Below are positions 23,392-35,255 of a DNA stretch of 64,000 bases, one piece after another. Within the stretch, counting starts at the first letter, position 1. Every line of letters starts with the position of its first letter. The notes below the pieces were generated by a model. It made no database searches. It saw only the letters and a program-made list of their open reading frames with translations, and was not told the origin of the DNA. Source of the stretch: Lactarius indigo. Taxonomy: Eukaryota; Basidiomycota; Agaricomycetes; Russulales; Russulaceae. A program made the position numbers and the translations under genes. The stretch lies in assembly GCA_025766275.1 (NCBI GenBank), contig JAFKAC010000003.1, forward strand, positions 372,001 through 436,000. The letters are read 5' to 3'.

Positions 23392-26300
23392 TTGGAACTT
23401 AGTGACTCTGATAGAGACCGCCAACCGCTCTGATCAGCGTAACGCGATCGTCGATGTCTAAACACAGTTCTATCACGACCTTGACGGACCTAGGATCACC
23501 CACTTCTGCTTATGATCGGACCCAAGCAAGTTGTGGAGCTTGAATACGAGAGACGGTGCTCGGCTCTCGACCTTCTTTTACGTTTTGACAACACAATAGA
23601 TATTCCATCTAAACCTCTCAGTAAACCACCTGGTACATCTCAGTATACTGAAACTGTCGAATGAGCGTGTCCTAAACGAACGAACAACGCATAAAACTGC
23701 TTATGTCGTCCGCTGTTGATTCTCGCATTTTATATCATCTCGTTGCTCTGATTCTCTATATTCAAGTACATTTAGCGTGGCTCTGAGGGCCCAAAAAAAA
23801 AACCGTTTTTTTTAGTAAGAATAATCGTGCTCTAGGACTCCAATTTTAAGTTATCCGTGTTTTCATCCTAGTGGCGCTATGGAGGAGCGGCCGGAGCCTA
23901 CCAAAATATTTACGTACGAAACCTAGGATAGCGCGACAAATACCCCAGGGAACTTGCTCAAAGCTTACGACAGATTGCGATTTACAAGATGTTTTCGCTA
24001 CTTGCACTGGAAATGTCCCCACGCCGAGACTAGACACCTACTCCTCCCTAGACGAGTGTATAAGGTTCATCCACAGGGTCCATGTGCTTTCAATTCTAGG
24101 TATATATTCGTAGAGGATAATAATAGGTCGTGGAGAAGTGGAGAGAAGGACACGCGAAATCAAGCGCGAAATGAAATGGGGTCTGTCCAGCCCCAGGTGC
24201 TACACGTTTCCTTGCGCGAGACGCGAGACACGAGCCCAAACATGAGCTTGATTTTTAGAACGACTGTTCGAGAAATCCTGTTGACACATGACAAAAGAAC
24301 GAGAATTCCCTTGCAAACCAAAAAAAAAAGAGAGGGCCTTCGATTTATCTTTAACCGTTCGCGTGACCATGCGTACCTGTTTCCGCACTTTCCCACACTC
24401 ACGATTTCCTCTTTCGGCTGACCCACGCAAGGACATTCCTCTCCTCATTGCAGTTTGACTTCTGTTCTCACCCTAGTACATAACTCATGGCAGGGCACAT
24501 TAAACCTACAGATTATTTCTCCTTCCGATATATTTCCTGTATTTATTTCCACCTCAGCAAAAGAGAAAGGTGCTTCAGATCGCAAGAAGGACTCATTGCA
24601 GCCCATTCTTCGTATTCCCCAGCGCTCCGCATCTACATGCGGCCTCAGAAACTCAAATACGATTCATTCAGGACAGATTTTTAGAAGGCCGCGAATTTTT
24701 GCGCCGTGCGGAGATATGAACGACCTCTCGCTTTGCCGATCACAACAAAGTTGCCCAGAATGGCTCACTGCTCACATTACCCAACATGCGGCCTTTGCGA
24801 CTCAAGTACTCAGGGCTCAACGGCGAAGCACACGTTAGTGGGATAAGGGTCCCTCATCACACACTCACGTGGTGAGGTGATCGCTTCACAGATCGTGATA
24901 ACACTGTGATGATCGTAGGGTTGTTCGACCGGACCTGGATAGTGATGCCAGTGGCTTGTGATTCGTTACTTTTGAGTCATGAGTTTCTGGTGATGAAACA
25001 ATCACAACTTTGATAACTGGCTCTCTGCCAAGCACAATGAGTCGTTGTCTACCCACACTCAGCTGTGTGTGTAGTATCGTACCGACACTTACACATTAAC
25101 TAGCACTAGCAAGATGTCCGCCAAGTCTCCTATGCATCGCTTTTATTATCCTTGTCTAGCCAACAGATGTACCTTCTTTCACCCCCGTGCTCACTGCCCC
25201 AAGACAGAAGCGCGCACGGAGGTGCGATGCATGGGCGAATCGCATAGGGCGAATAGCGCAACATTTGTCGTAGCCGCGTACAACCATCTTGAAAGCGCAG
25301 CGCCAATGCGAGACCAACACAAAGAGTGCACTGCACAGCTGCCGGGGGGAAAAGCCGGGGTCTTCGCCAAGCGTCCCGTGCGAAACTAGCACTTTTGGTT
25401 GAAAGTGTCCACAATATTGACACGAGTGAGCTTGTCTTTAGGAGAAGATCCCGGAGAACCGAAGTCGTCCGGGAAATGCAGGAATGACGGTGCGGCTCGG
25501 AACAGAAGAAAAGCTACTCGGACGTGCCTGGTCGCGCAGCTTACAGCAATGCCAGGAGCCAGGATCGTTGACGTCTTGCCCGACCGGCCTAGCCAAGCCC
25601 AGCCCAGCCCAACAGGGTACAACTCGCTGGTTGTCCGCATGGGAGTTGTTCTATATACCGCGTGTGTCCGTCACCGCCGCACAACGGACTTCGCTTCTCG
25701 CCCCGCGAGGTAGAATAGCCAGCCTATCAAGTCTCAGCGGATGTGGAAATAGCCGAAGTAAAATGGAAATATGCTTCTCGTGCAGTCCTGGAGACCGGAC
25801 GCCGTGTCGATTCTTGAGCGTGTCGTAGCGTGTCCTCGGGAGACGCTCCGTGTCGTCGGTCCTCGGCGCGTGTCCCGACGCGGACGGACGGACAACTGGG
25901 TAAGAAGACCGCGGTCGACCTCGGAGCGCATGCTTTCATATTGTAATGACGCGCGGTATTCTCTGCTGCGCACCCAGACCATGACCCGGGCGATACCCAG
26001 GCCTCCGCTATCCGTCATCGGACGCCGCTCACTCAGCGTGACGCGAGCGCTGAGACATTTATGCGAGTCCGGTGACCAGGTCTGGACCCGCGCTGCCTGA
26101 GCCAGAGCTCTCATTACATAGGCGCTACCGTTGCGGGGTGTAAGGAGAGTGGAGCTCCTGGAGGCCTAAACGATGAAACATTTTCCTGCCGGGGAAAACA
26201 TTTACAGTACATACAGTAGGCGAAGATCATTCACCCACAGACAAGGCGTTGGGCGTAGCTTTACGTATGCGCCAAAGTAGAGTTGCAGAGTACTGTAGCC

Positions 26301-29300
26301 GAGCCAACTTGCAGTGCTGTAGTTGATTTATATTTTTTGCGGCGACGATAACATAAGTATCAATTCGATGTTTGACTGACGCTGTCTACACCAACAGCCA
26401 ACACGCTGGCCAGCACAAATATCCCAAATGGCGTTAAGTTTGTTTACATAAAGCCATCTGGCATAAGTCGCGCAAACGATGGCGTCGGTCACATGGCCAC
26501 GAGGTGCGCAGTAAGGATAGCAAAAGGGCCCAAAGCGAGACAGCGGGGGTAGATATAAATATCTCCTAGGTTCGAAACCGATAAGCACCGGGCATGAGGA
26601 CTGGGGCAAATGAGTGATTGATCGACGATTACTCGTAGTGCTGGATGGCAGCTCGTCCGCGCTCACTAAGAATAGCAGTGTGCCACAGAACTGTAGAGCC
26701 GGGTGCAAAAAAACACGCGCTGGCACTGTAGCACTCGCGCTGTATGGTTTCAAGTAGGCGCCCGTATGCTGTGGGTGATAGCACCTAGGGTTGGCTCTAA
26801 CCCTAAAACGTTTTCGTGGGGGGAAGTGCCAAGAAAGGCCGAACCCGAATCGAAAGGATCAGTCTCATCCATTCTTACCTACTCCACAGTGCTCACTTCT
26901 CCACTGAAAGAAGCGCTCATAGAAGCGCCTCCCACATTGATCACTGATCGGATGACCGGTTCGCAGTTTGTTGGATAACGGGTCGACCCGGGGAGCTCTA
27001 CGTGGCGACGGGGGTGAAACATGCAGCGGGGGTCGTGGCAATTTGCGAGATAGGGTAGACGCGGAGAGGGTTAGCTCCAAGACCAGTCTCCAAACATATG
27101 AAGAGGTGTGGTCCGAGAACGAAGGGCTTGGCGGCGACGAATGCACGGAAGTGTTAGCCCTTTCGAGGGAGAGTAGGAATGACCCAAGACAAAGACAATG
27201 TGGTTCGCGAAGAGAAGACCAGGATATACGCGGCATGAAAGCGGAAAAGAACCCAGTAGGACTTTTCCACCGTCAGAAGCTCACTTATGACAAAAGGAAG
27301 GAAACTCGATTTCCACTTATAGAGAAACGTCCGGAGTTGGGCCACTTCCTCTCAGGGCTCGTATAGGCGAGCTTGCTTGACACTACTACGCCTCGTGCCC
27401 GGATCAACGGCGAAACCCGTGGGTCATGAGATCAAGGAAAAAAGTTGGGTCGAAGATTTCGCGTGCGATGTAGACGCTCCACAGAACGTATGACCTGGGG
27501 GCTGAGGACGATAGTGAGCGCGAGCGCGATCGAGTGGCCGCTGACCAGTCGGGCTGATAGGGGTGCAGGCACCTCCGGCGGCAAGCAGGACAACAAGCGC
27601 TGGTGCTGACAGAAAACAGCCCCCCTATAGCGACAGATAACCAATATAGAAAAGCGGCGCGTGTTGCTTCTTTCGCGTCTCGCGAGCTGACAGCGGCGCA
27701 AATTAGTTAGAGGGGAAGATTAGGCCCAACAAGGCAAGAATTTAGGGGGCGTTCATAAGGGTCCGCCCCAAGGTACGCACGTCTCCGCTTCCACGTAGGG
27801 AAGTCACGCCTATCTGATATGTAGTATGAAGTTGCAGCGCAGTCAGCTTTGAGCGTTCACACATGCTGTCAGTCGTCAAGCATGTGCGTGGAGCCTGCAA
27901 GCGGTGTGCGGGGGCCTTGGCCAAGGGACAGTGGGAAAAGGGGGCCTCGGCCCATGATGGGCGAGCGGGATAACTCGATACCGGCCCTTGCGATAGAGAA
28001 GGACCTTACGATGTGGCAGTGGCAACGACAGCGACAAGTTGGACAACTGCCGTATGGGTGGGGCATGTATGCATTGTACTTCTCGGCGGACATAAGGGCA
28101 TTGAGATGGACAGCTCCCCAGATCACAGCCGTAGGCAGGTCACCCTCTTTTTTTTTTTTTAGGGCGAAGTCACGACTGAAAGCATGGCGCTGAAAAGTGA
28201 GGGGAGTGGTGAGGTGTTGTACTGTAAGGGTGAGGGGCCGAGTTGGGGTGGTGAGCGTGTTAGCGTCACGGCATCGCTCGTGTGCATGAGCACTTTTCGC
28301 CGTGACGTCCCTGTTACTCCGGGGCCCGGGAGACATGCACGTTCCAACTACGGATTCGAAATGCCGTAGAACATAACATTGTCGCCCCTGCCTCCTCTCC
28401 ATCAACTCGGAGGAGGCCTAAAAGCTCATTCAGGTAAGTGGCTACAGAGGAGTACACTCTTTTTTTTTTTCCGACTATAGCGTAATCCGAAACTTGTTTT
28501 GACGTGTCAGTTGGCGGGAGCAATTCCGCTCCGAGTCGCCAGGTTTCGGGCGGCGGCGGTGATGTGGCGGCTGGTGCTGTAGGCGGACAAACACCACGCC
28601 AGGCAAGGCAAAGAAAGGACAAGGACGTCGAGTTGTGAGTGTGACAGTGTGGCAGTGGCAAGTCCGCTTAGCGAGCGGGCCCGGTGCCCGGTGCCCGGTA
28701 ACCGTGCCGCGGTGTTCGGGCGCAACCCAGCCACAACTCCACCTGTAAGTAGAAGCGAACAAGGCCAGGCAAAACGCAAGTGCCGGGGAGACCCTGAGCG
28801 CGATCTCAGCGCTCGGTATGCGCTAAGATGCGAGGCATGCGTGACTACAGTGCCCCAAGATGTTGAGAGAAGGCTTTTTTTTTTTTTAGCCCTTTTGAGA
28901 CCGAGCCCGCTCCCGAAAAGAGGCGACCTCTCTGTTCCCGTTCTTGTTTCCTCGAATCGAATTAAAAAAAAAAAATTACATCCGAAATGACCATGGTGCT
29001 CGGGCTGCAGTCAAGGCAACAGATGATTGTGGAAAGAGGCAGTGGATTGGTATTGCAATTACACCGCTGCTATTATGGCGGCAGATGGTACGGTACGGCT
29101 ATGCGTAATCCATCCTAATTGAAAAAGCGGAGTGCGTAGAGGATATGTGATGATGATGGGGAAGATGATGGTACAACAAACGTTCTTGAGTTTTTTACAC
29201 GGGTATCCGCAAGGGTATCCGTCCGAGGAATTACAACAAACTTGGAGGGGTCGTGGGTAGTGTGCGGTCAAATAATAAAAAAAGAGGAGAGTAACGAAGA

Positions 29301-29306
29301 GAGGAG
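23392..29306. other. gene-poor region, 5.9 kb
   Basis: No frame shows a recognisable protein, conserved motif or plausible exon chain. Open frames overlap on both strands and look random. The stretch holds several A or T runs of 10-12 bases (about 24319, 28149, 28461, 28875 and 28963) and a G/C-rich patch around 27890-27960. It may contain decayed mobile DNA, but I found no reverse transcriptase, integrase, transposase or terminal repeat signature to support that. Confidence 0.45.
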
Positions 29307-30002
29307 TCAGAAACCCCCGAGGCACCCGTCTAGCTCTGGGAGAGCGAACTCGCTCGTCCGCACCGCGGTACGCGTACCACGCGTCTTGCTGCGACTGCGC
29401 TCTCTCCGCGGCTTCTCGCGCTCATTCGCATGCGGGAGGAACGCGAGCGCAGCAGCGTCCGCAGCGCCGTCAAGGACGATAGATATTGGCGGGTTGTGGT
29501 ATTGGTATTGGCCCATCTGTGGGAAGTGGGAGGGGGCCGGTGGCGTGCTGCTGATATCCGACTCGTCCGACTCGGAGGAGGACAAGTCTGGCACGAGCGA
29601 CGGCATGCGTCCGGCGGGATCCGAGACCGAGGATGCAGCAGGAACAGCAGGAGCAGTAGGAGAGGCAGCCGCAAAGGCCTGTGGGTGGAGCGTCGCGCCT
29701 TGTGCGACGGCGCGTGTGGATCTGCGTTTCCTCGCGGCGCAGGATTCGCTGGGAGGAGTATAGGTGCGCCCGTTGCGTTCGGGCATAGCGCAGGCGTTAG
29801 GGAGGACGACTATGGGTGCGCGGTCGTAGATGGCAGCGGAGTGGGTGAGGTGGGTCTGGCAGAGCCCAGGCGAGGGGGGGAAGTGCACGCGAGGACCGAG
29901 GGAGGAGGGGCAGAGCGCGAAGGGGAGAGGAGTGTTTGTGGGCGCAGGTGGGTCAACGTCTGCGCGGTGCTTGAGGCATGGGCGGAGGGTAGTCCGAGAC
30001 AT
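29307..30002 (-). CDS. conserved basidiomycete protein of unknown function
   Basis: Single-exon frame of 231 codons. The N-terminal part resembles a fungal protein type I remember without a name: LRPCLKHRADVDPP, then PRVHFPPSPGLCQTHLTHS, then YDRAPIVVLPNACAMPERN, ending in RTYTPP. The middle is acidic and Ser-rich (LSSSESDESDISS). The C-terminus has a short conserved-looking PPISIVLDGAADAAALAFLP and a basic Arg-rich stretch. No membrane segment or catalytic motif is visible. It may be a soluble, largely disordered regulatory protein, but that is a guess. No two-allele insertion is apparent. Confidence 0.6.
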   Translation of the reverse strand: MSRTTLRPCLKHRADVDPPAPTNTPLPFALCPSSLGPRVHFPPSPGLCQTHLTHSAAIYDRAPIVVLPNACAMPERNGRTYTPPSESCAARKRRSTRAVAQGATLHPQAFAAASPTAPAVPAASSVSDPAGRMPSLVPDLSSSESDESDISSTPPAPSHFPQMGQYQYHNPPISIVLDGAADAAALAFLPHANEREKPRRERSRSKTRGTRTAVRTSEFALPELDGCLGGF

Positions 30003-30775
30003 TCGAAGAACTCGATTGGGGCAGATGGGATGATTGGGGAATGGGCCGTTACGAGCTTCGCTTTATGAGGGACGCGGGTGAGGCTCAGGGGGGTGAGAGA
30101 CCTGAAGAGTGCCTTGGAGATCGTCTGCTCGTGAGCCAGATTTATGGGCGGTGGTTACCCAAGTGGCCGTGAGGGGAAAGCCGAATCGCCGGAGCGAGAT
30201 CAGCTCATGTTCGTTGTCAAAACAAACCGACTAGTGGATTGATCTCTCCTCTAGCTAAAGTCCCTCATCCGATTTCTCACAAAATATTTTTCGTGAACGT
30301 GAACCCGGGTACAAATTACCCGTTATCAATCAATCCCTTCCACCGCCCCATTCTGACCATCGCGTACAGTGTATCTTTATATCTTCCGTATTGTAATGTT
30401 GCAAACAAGATTTTGTGGAGCAGCCACCCGCCACTATGCCATTTGCCATTCCGGCCAAATTCCGGCCCTTTCCTGATTCGAGTCGTATGCTTAATCGATA
30501 GTCTGTATCCACGTGGTTGTATATCCATCTGATGGTGAACCTGTGAGGTGGGAATACAGTACATCATTGTACATGTTCGCCGCAACTACTCTCATTGTAC
30601 ACAGATACCCGTGAGATCCTTCTTCCTCTATGCGTCTTGGCACGCGCGTCCGAGAAGCTTGAAATTTGCGGAATGGTGGTATGGTGTGTGATTGTGGTGT
30701 GGAGCAAACCGAATACCGAGGTGCCGACTCTGGCCACCGGCACGCAGCGACCAGCCCGGCGCGGAACGCTTGGCA
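30003..30775. other. intergenic, 0.8 kb
   Basis: This lies between the small conserved gene and the 3' end of the DUF726 gene. No coding sequence or structured element was recognised. Confidence 0.45.
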
Positions 30776-33700
30776 TCAACTTTCCCATGGATTCGCAGCG
30801 AACACAGACGACGGTTTCTTAGCGCCCGTGCTGTTAGACGAGTACGTTTGAGGTGACCGTGACCATGGGTCACTCGGATTCGAAACGTTTGATGGCGATC
30901 CCGCCTGGCCCGCTGCGGCATATGGTGTGGGGTGAAACGGATTCCCAAACGGGGTGCCGAAGCCACCGCCGTAAACCTCTTTGTCCGCGGACACGGGCGT
31001 CCAAGATACCCCGTCGTATCCAAGAGGTGAGAGTGCCGATTCCCCAGTGGGACGCGAGCTGGATGGAAAAACTGAGAGCGATGGTGAACTTGATGGCGAT
31101 GTGGCGTCTTCCTCTGACTCGGACGACAGCGCGTCATGGATGTCCCTGAAGGACCTAGGCTCATCAGATGTCAAGTCACTAACGGCAGTTGTCGTAGGGT
31201 TATGCATCGCCGAAAACTGCTCAATGGTTGGCGTAAGATTTGGGGATTTAGTAGCCGGTGTGGACGTAGGTTGCGGGCGTTCCGCGGACATAGCTGGTGG
31301 CAGTGGCAGAGGCGGCGTCTCTAGCCGGGTCGCATGTCGACTCGGTTTGCCTTGCTCGATTCCGTCCACGACAGCTCGCATCGCTGCGAGATCAAAACCT
31401 GCGTGTGCGGGTAGCTCCGCGAGATCACCGGTCGCATCGCCTTGCTGTTTATCCGTTCTGGGAGTGGGTGGGGGTGACGTGGCAGTTGGGGTCATCGGTA
31501 TCTTTCCTTCGCGCGGAGGTAGGCCTCCGTCATCCTCAGCATGATGTATTGACTTTAGAGTTTGTCCGACAGATGCGGCGGAAGGAGGGCGTGACGCCGA
31601 TGGATGCGGGGATGAGGGCTTGCTCTTTGAAAACCAGCCTTTCTTTTGAACCTCCTCCCCTTCACGCACCACGATACGGTCTTCTTCAAAGTCAGGTTCC
31701 TGTGGCGGTTAGCGCGACATCTGAAAGGAACTTAGCACGCCGATCTTACCTTGGGCTCATCAAAGTGGTCAGCTGAGACGGGGAAACCCAGTTGGTCCAG
31801 TATCAGTGGCATGAACGTCCGGTAGCTCGTATGGCCCGCGATCTTATCCGTGACGTCGACGTTCTCCAGCCCAGGGATATTCTCCACCGGACGCAGACCG
31901 GCAACAGTTCCGATACCGCCACTTGTCGCACGGAAAAGGTAGTTCAATACCCAGTCATTGCGCGCAAACGCATTTACGAAGCGACCCGAAACGACAGCGC
32001 GCACCTGAAACCAGGTCTTTTGAGGGGCGGTCAACGTCGCGCCTAGCAAGAAAACGTCCTGTACGATGCCAAATGCCTTTTGCTTCGCAAGTTCGACCAG
32101 AGCGTAGAAGATGACACGCGCCCCGAGAGAGAACCCGATCAGCGTGATAGGTCGAACACCCAGATGGCGCTCAATGAGAACGCCAGCCAGGACACTGCCT
32201 GCTGCTTTAGCCCGATCGAGTGCAGTTGCTCCAGGGGTTATCAATCAGATACCCCAGTTTCGTTAGGACTAATAGGGGAGGGGAAATGAGCTGTGAGATT
32301 GGAAACATGGAAGGGTGGAGCACGCGTACTGATAGGCCATTGCAGAGCTGTCATGAGCGCCGTCATGGCTGTAGCTGCCAGCACTGTCTGTCCGAGCTGA
32401 GTGAGGATTTCGGTAGTCATGATCCGCAATGCGCTTCCCGTCTCGCGGATCATTTCAGGTTCCCAAAGAACGCTGAAAACGTCCCCCACAACGGGGTCGA
32501 GGACACTAAATGGTAATCGCGTATCGTCTAGCTGTCCATTCAAAAAGCTAACGTAAAAATGACACGAGCGATTAATGAATTGCGGACCCGCCCAGAACAC
32601 GAACATGAGGGCTCACCCTGGGACTGTGATAATACAGTTCACTCGCTTGTTGTTGTGTAACGGCAAAAGATCAAATGTCCTGACAACCCTAGTTCTCCGC
32701 GCCATGCCTTTGGCGGCTATGCCGGACCCTGTCAAGATGCCACCAGTTGTAATGACTGCAGCACCCCCTGCGCCACCGAGGAAGCCTGCCGTCCCTGATA
32801 TGCCGATAGTTGTGAAGGCTGCGCCTAGGCCAGCCCCTATCACTGGTGCGAGTAATCCCGCCGACAGCCCGATGACCAACCCACCGCCTGTCACAATCGT
32901 GCTGTTAATCCCATATTTCACTTGGGGCACTAAGGAACCTTACCGAGAGTAGCCAGGCCAACCATCATGTATCGTCGCTTTCGAGACGACTTTTGTCGAT
33001 TCGCGATGATTTCCTGCTGCTCCATCTTCTCGACGTCTTCCTGAATCTCCAAGGCTTCCGATACTCTTTGCTCAAACTTGACCACGTCTATCCAGCCAAA
33101 GCCAAGGTAAATGGCAACCGTCTCAAGTAAGACGCGTGATCTCGCATCGTAAACGCTGTCCGCAATCAACACCAGGAAAAGGTCACAGAGTACGGTCCAG
33201 CGGATATCGAGTGTCACTTTCTCGTCCGCTGCCGACAGGGAAGTGGATACACCTGGGACGGCGGCCGTAGATGTCGTCTCCAAGACTCGTGAGGTTGTTT
33301 GGAACGCCTCTACTTTGGCGGTGTCTTGAGGTTGTGAAGAATCCGAATCCTTTGGTAGTGGGGGAGGGGTAGGCTCAACCATGGTGATTTCAGATACGTC
33401 ATCCGATTCTGATAACGCATCTGCTTCCTCTCTCCGCAGTTCTTCTTGTCGTTGTGCCGCGGCAGGGTCATACTCAGGGGTTGGCGACGGTGTGCGTTGT
33501 CATAAGGGCAGGAACGAGATCGCTGGGCTGCAAGCCGTGATCCGCGAGATTTTCGACCATCTTCTGTTCTGATAGTTAGATCAGCACCACAGGCGGACAC
33601 TAGGGTCCGTCAGATTGACGCACCAGCCGTGGCAAGCTCCATATGATAGTACAGCCTCCCGAGGATTTTCAGCCTCCACAACTCCATGTCCTGAATTGCG

Positions 33701-34200
33701 GGCTTCATATCCTTCCCGCTGAGCCTCTTCAGTTTCTTCGCCATCTCCATGGACACGAGAGCGCAGAGGCCGACGTAGGCGATGCGCTGGGCCTCAGTCA
33801 GCATGTTCTTCGTTTGTTGCATCTGGCTGAGGGGCGTCATGGCCTGGTCCTCATCGAACAGATATCTCGTACGAAGATGGACTTCGTCCACATCATCATC
33901 CTCGCGGACGCGCAGTCGCGTGTACTCGCTCTCGTTCTGGTCGACCTTTGATCGCCATTCGTTGCCCGCGTAATCGACGTCCAAGATTTCACCCGTCGCA
34001 TTTCCTGCGCCTCCTCCTCCTTCCGCGGCCTCCTTTCTCGATTGTGGGTTGTAGTGATACTTCTTCTGATCCTCTTCGTCTAGCCCGCCGGCGACACCAG
34101 CTACCTCGTCTGCATCTCGGATGATAGGCATGTCCTCCCAGCCCCCGTCATCATCAAAAATGTCGGCGATTGACGGAGGCGGCGGTGGCGGGAGAGGCAT
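30776..34200 (-). CDS. DUF726 / TMCO4-type membrane alpha/beta-hydrolase
   Basis: Membrane-associated protein with a serine-hydrolase fold, related to human TMCO4 and a yeast DUF726 protein. The physiological substrate is unknown to me. The start chosen is ATG at 34200 (MPLPPPPPPSIADIF); an in-frame ATG lies 24 bases upstream. In order it has an acidic N-terminus, a helical region (AQRIAYVGLCALVSMEMAKK), and a Gly/Ala-rich double membrane hairpin at about 32880-32700. Next come NNKRVNCIITVPGFLNGQLDD and the nucleophile elbow LIGFSLGARVIF near 32130. A long Ser/Pro-rich C-terminal tail is encoded by the last exon and ends at 30776. The frame is broken at 33476-33477 (CCCT, Pro) and 32224-32225 (AACT, Asn); both fit C/T alleles on the coding strand. 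The other junctions splice cleanly. Confidence 0.85.
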
Positions 34201-34448
34201 CCAGATGGATAGTGGGAAGTGCAATATGCAATTCAGAAAAAGCGAAGGAGGAAAGGGCGGCTGGGGCTGAGTCAGGGGGACGGTTAACTTGTTTTCCCAC
34301 GTGTCGAGTTAGCTGTGCACCGCCTCAGAGCGAGGCGGAGAACACCCCTAGCCATCAGGCAACCGCATTCCGTAGATCGTATACAATGTCTGTCCTAGCG
34401 GAGAGAACACGACGAACAACTTCGAAGGAGTTACATCCGCAGATAACC

Positions 34449-35089
34449 CTACGCCTTCCCCTTCCCCTTTTCCTCCTGCTTTTCCTGTACACGCTGCCGT
34501 GCTGCTTCCTGCTTGAGCGCAGCCTTGATCCTCCGTTGACGCTTCTTCCGACCATTACCACGTTTAGGACCCTCTATGAGAATCGGTTCTGCGAGACGCT
34601 GCTTTCGTGCGGTAGCTTTCTCAGCGCGCAACTTCTCTCGCTTTTTGTCGCGTTTTCTCAACGTGCTCATCGATGACTTGAGCAATGCGCCATAGGCGCT
34701 GAGGAACTTGTCCAGTTCCCCTGATGTAATCTGTTGCAATAGGGGGTCAGGCTTGGATGTGTCCGGGGCGGGAAATATACGCACATGAGTGGAGAATTGC
34801 GTGGCCTTCCCATCAGTCACACGAACGATACAGGGGTATTCCCGACTGTCGTCCGCGGACTCCATCGTCGTGTCATCGCCATCATGAGTCACTATCAACC
34901 TGAATGAGAACTAAGGGATAGCACGAAGCGGTTAAAACTCACATCTCTTATGCGTGAGCCATATCGTCCCGCGTTCCTTCGATGACTGAAACAGCGAGGA
35001 CAACCGAGATAAGAACTAGTGATAGGTTATTTTCCATAAGTCCCCGGATGACGTGGCAGACTCACTGTGTCGTTGTCGACTAGCTGCAT
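34449..35089 (-). CDS. SRP14: signal recognition particle subunit SRP14
   Basis: SRP14 is the Alu-domain protein of the signal recognition particle and acts in the cytosol in elongation arrest during protein targeting. It starts at 35089 with MQLVDNDT, continues after a short intron with FLSRLSSLFQSSKERGTIWL (35010-34950) and THKR, then LTHDGDDTTMESADD. The conserved core VRVTDGKATQFSTHV is followed by a lysine/arginine-rich tail ending EKGKGKA with TAG at 34451-34449. The acceptor before LTHDG is the AG of GATAG, not the earlier CAG, judged by family sequence. The gene lies head-to-tail with the DUF726 gene about 250 bases away. The start is about 170 bases from the divergent MET1-type gene, so the two probably share a promoter. 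No allele-pair insertion was seen. Confidence 0.88.
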
Positions 35090-35255
35090 GAAATGGGATA
35101 CGGGCAGTGCTCATCGACAAGCCTTGCACCCGCGGGTTATGATTACATAATAGCACCCTAACCTAAAGTAGTGCTACAGTCAGCTCACTTTTTTCCTCTT
35201 CAAGATGCTTGCGCAGGATGCACCACCTTAACTGTACCTGCTATCGTGCGCTACG

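Noticed and set aside
26560..26600. GGTTCGAAACC as a tRNA B box
   Set aside because: No acceptor stem or A box at the right distance on either strand; the motif is a near palindrome and may be chance.
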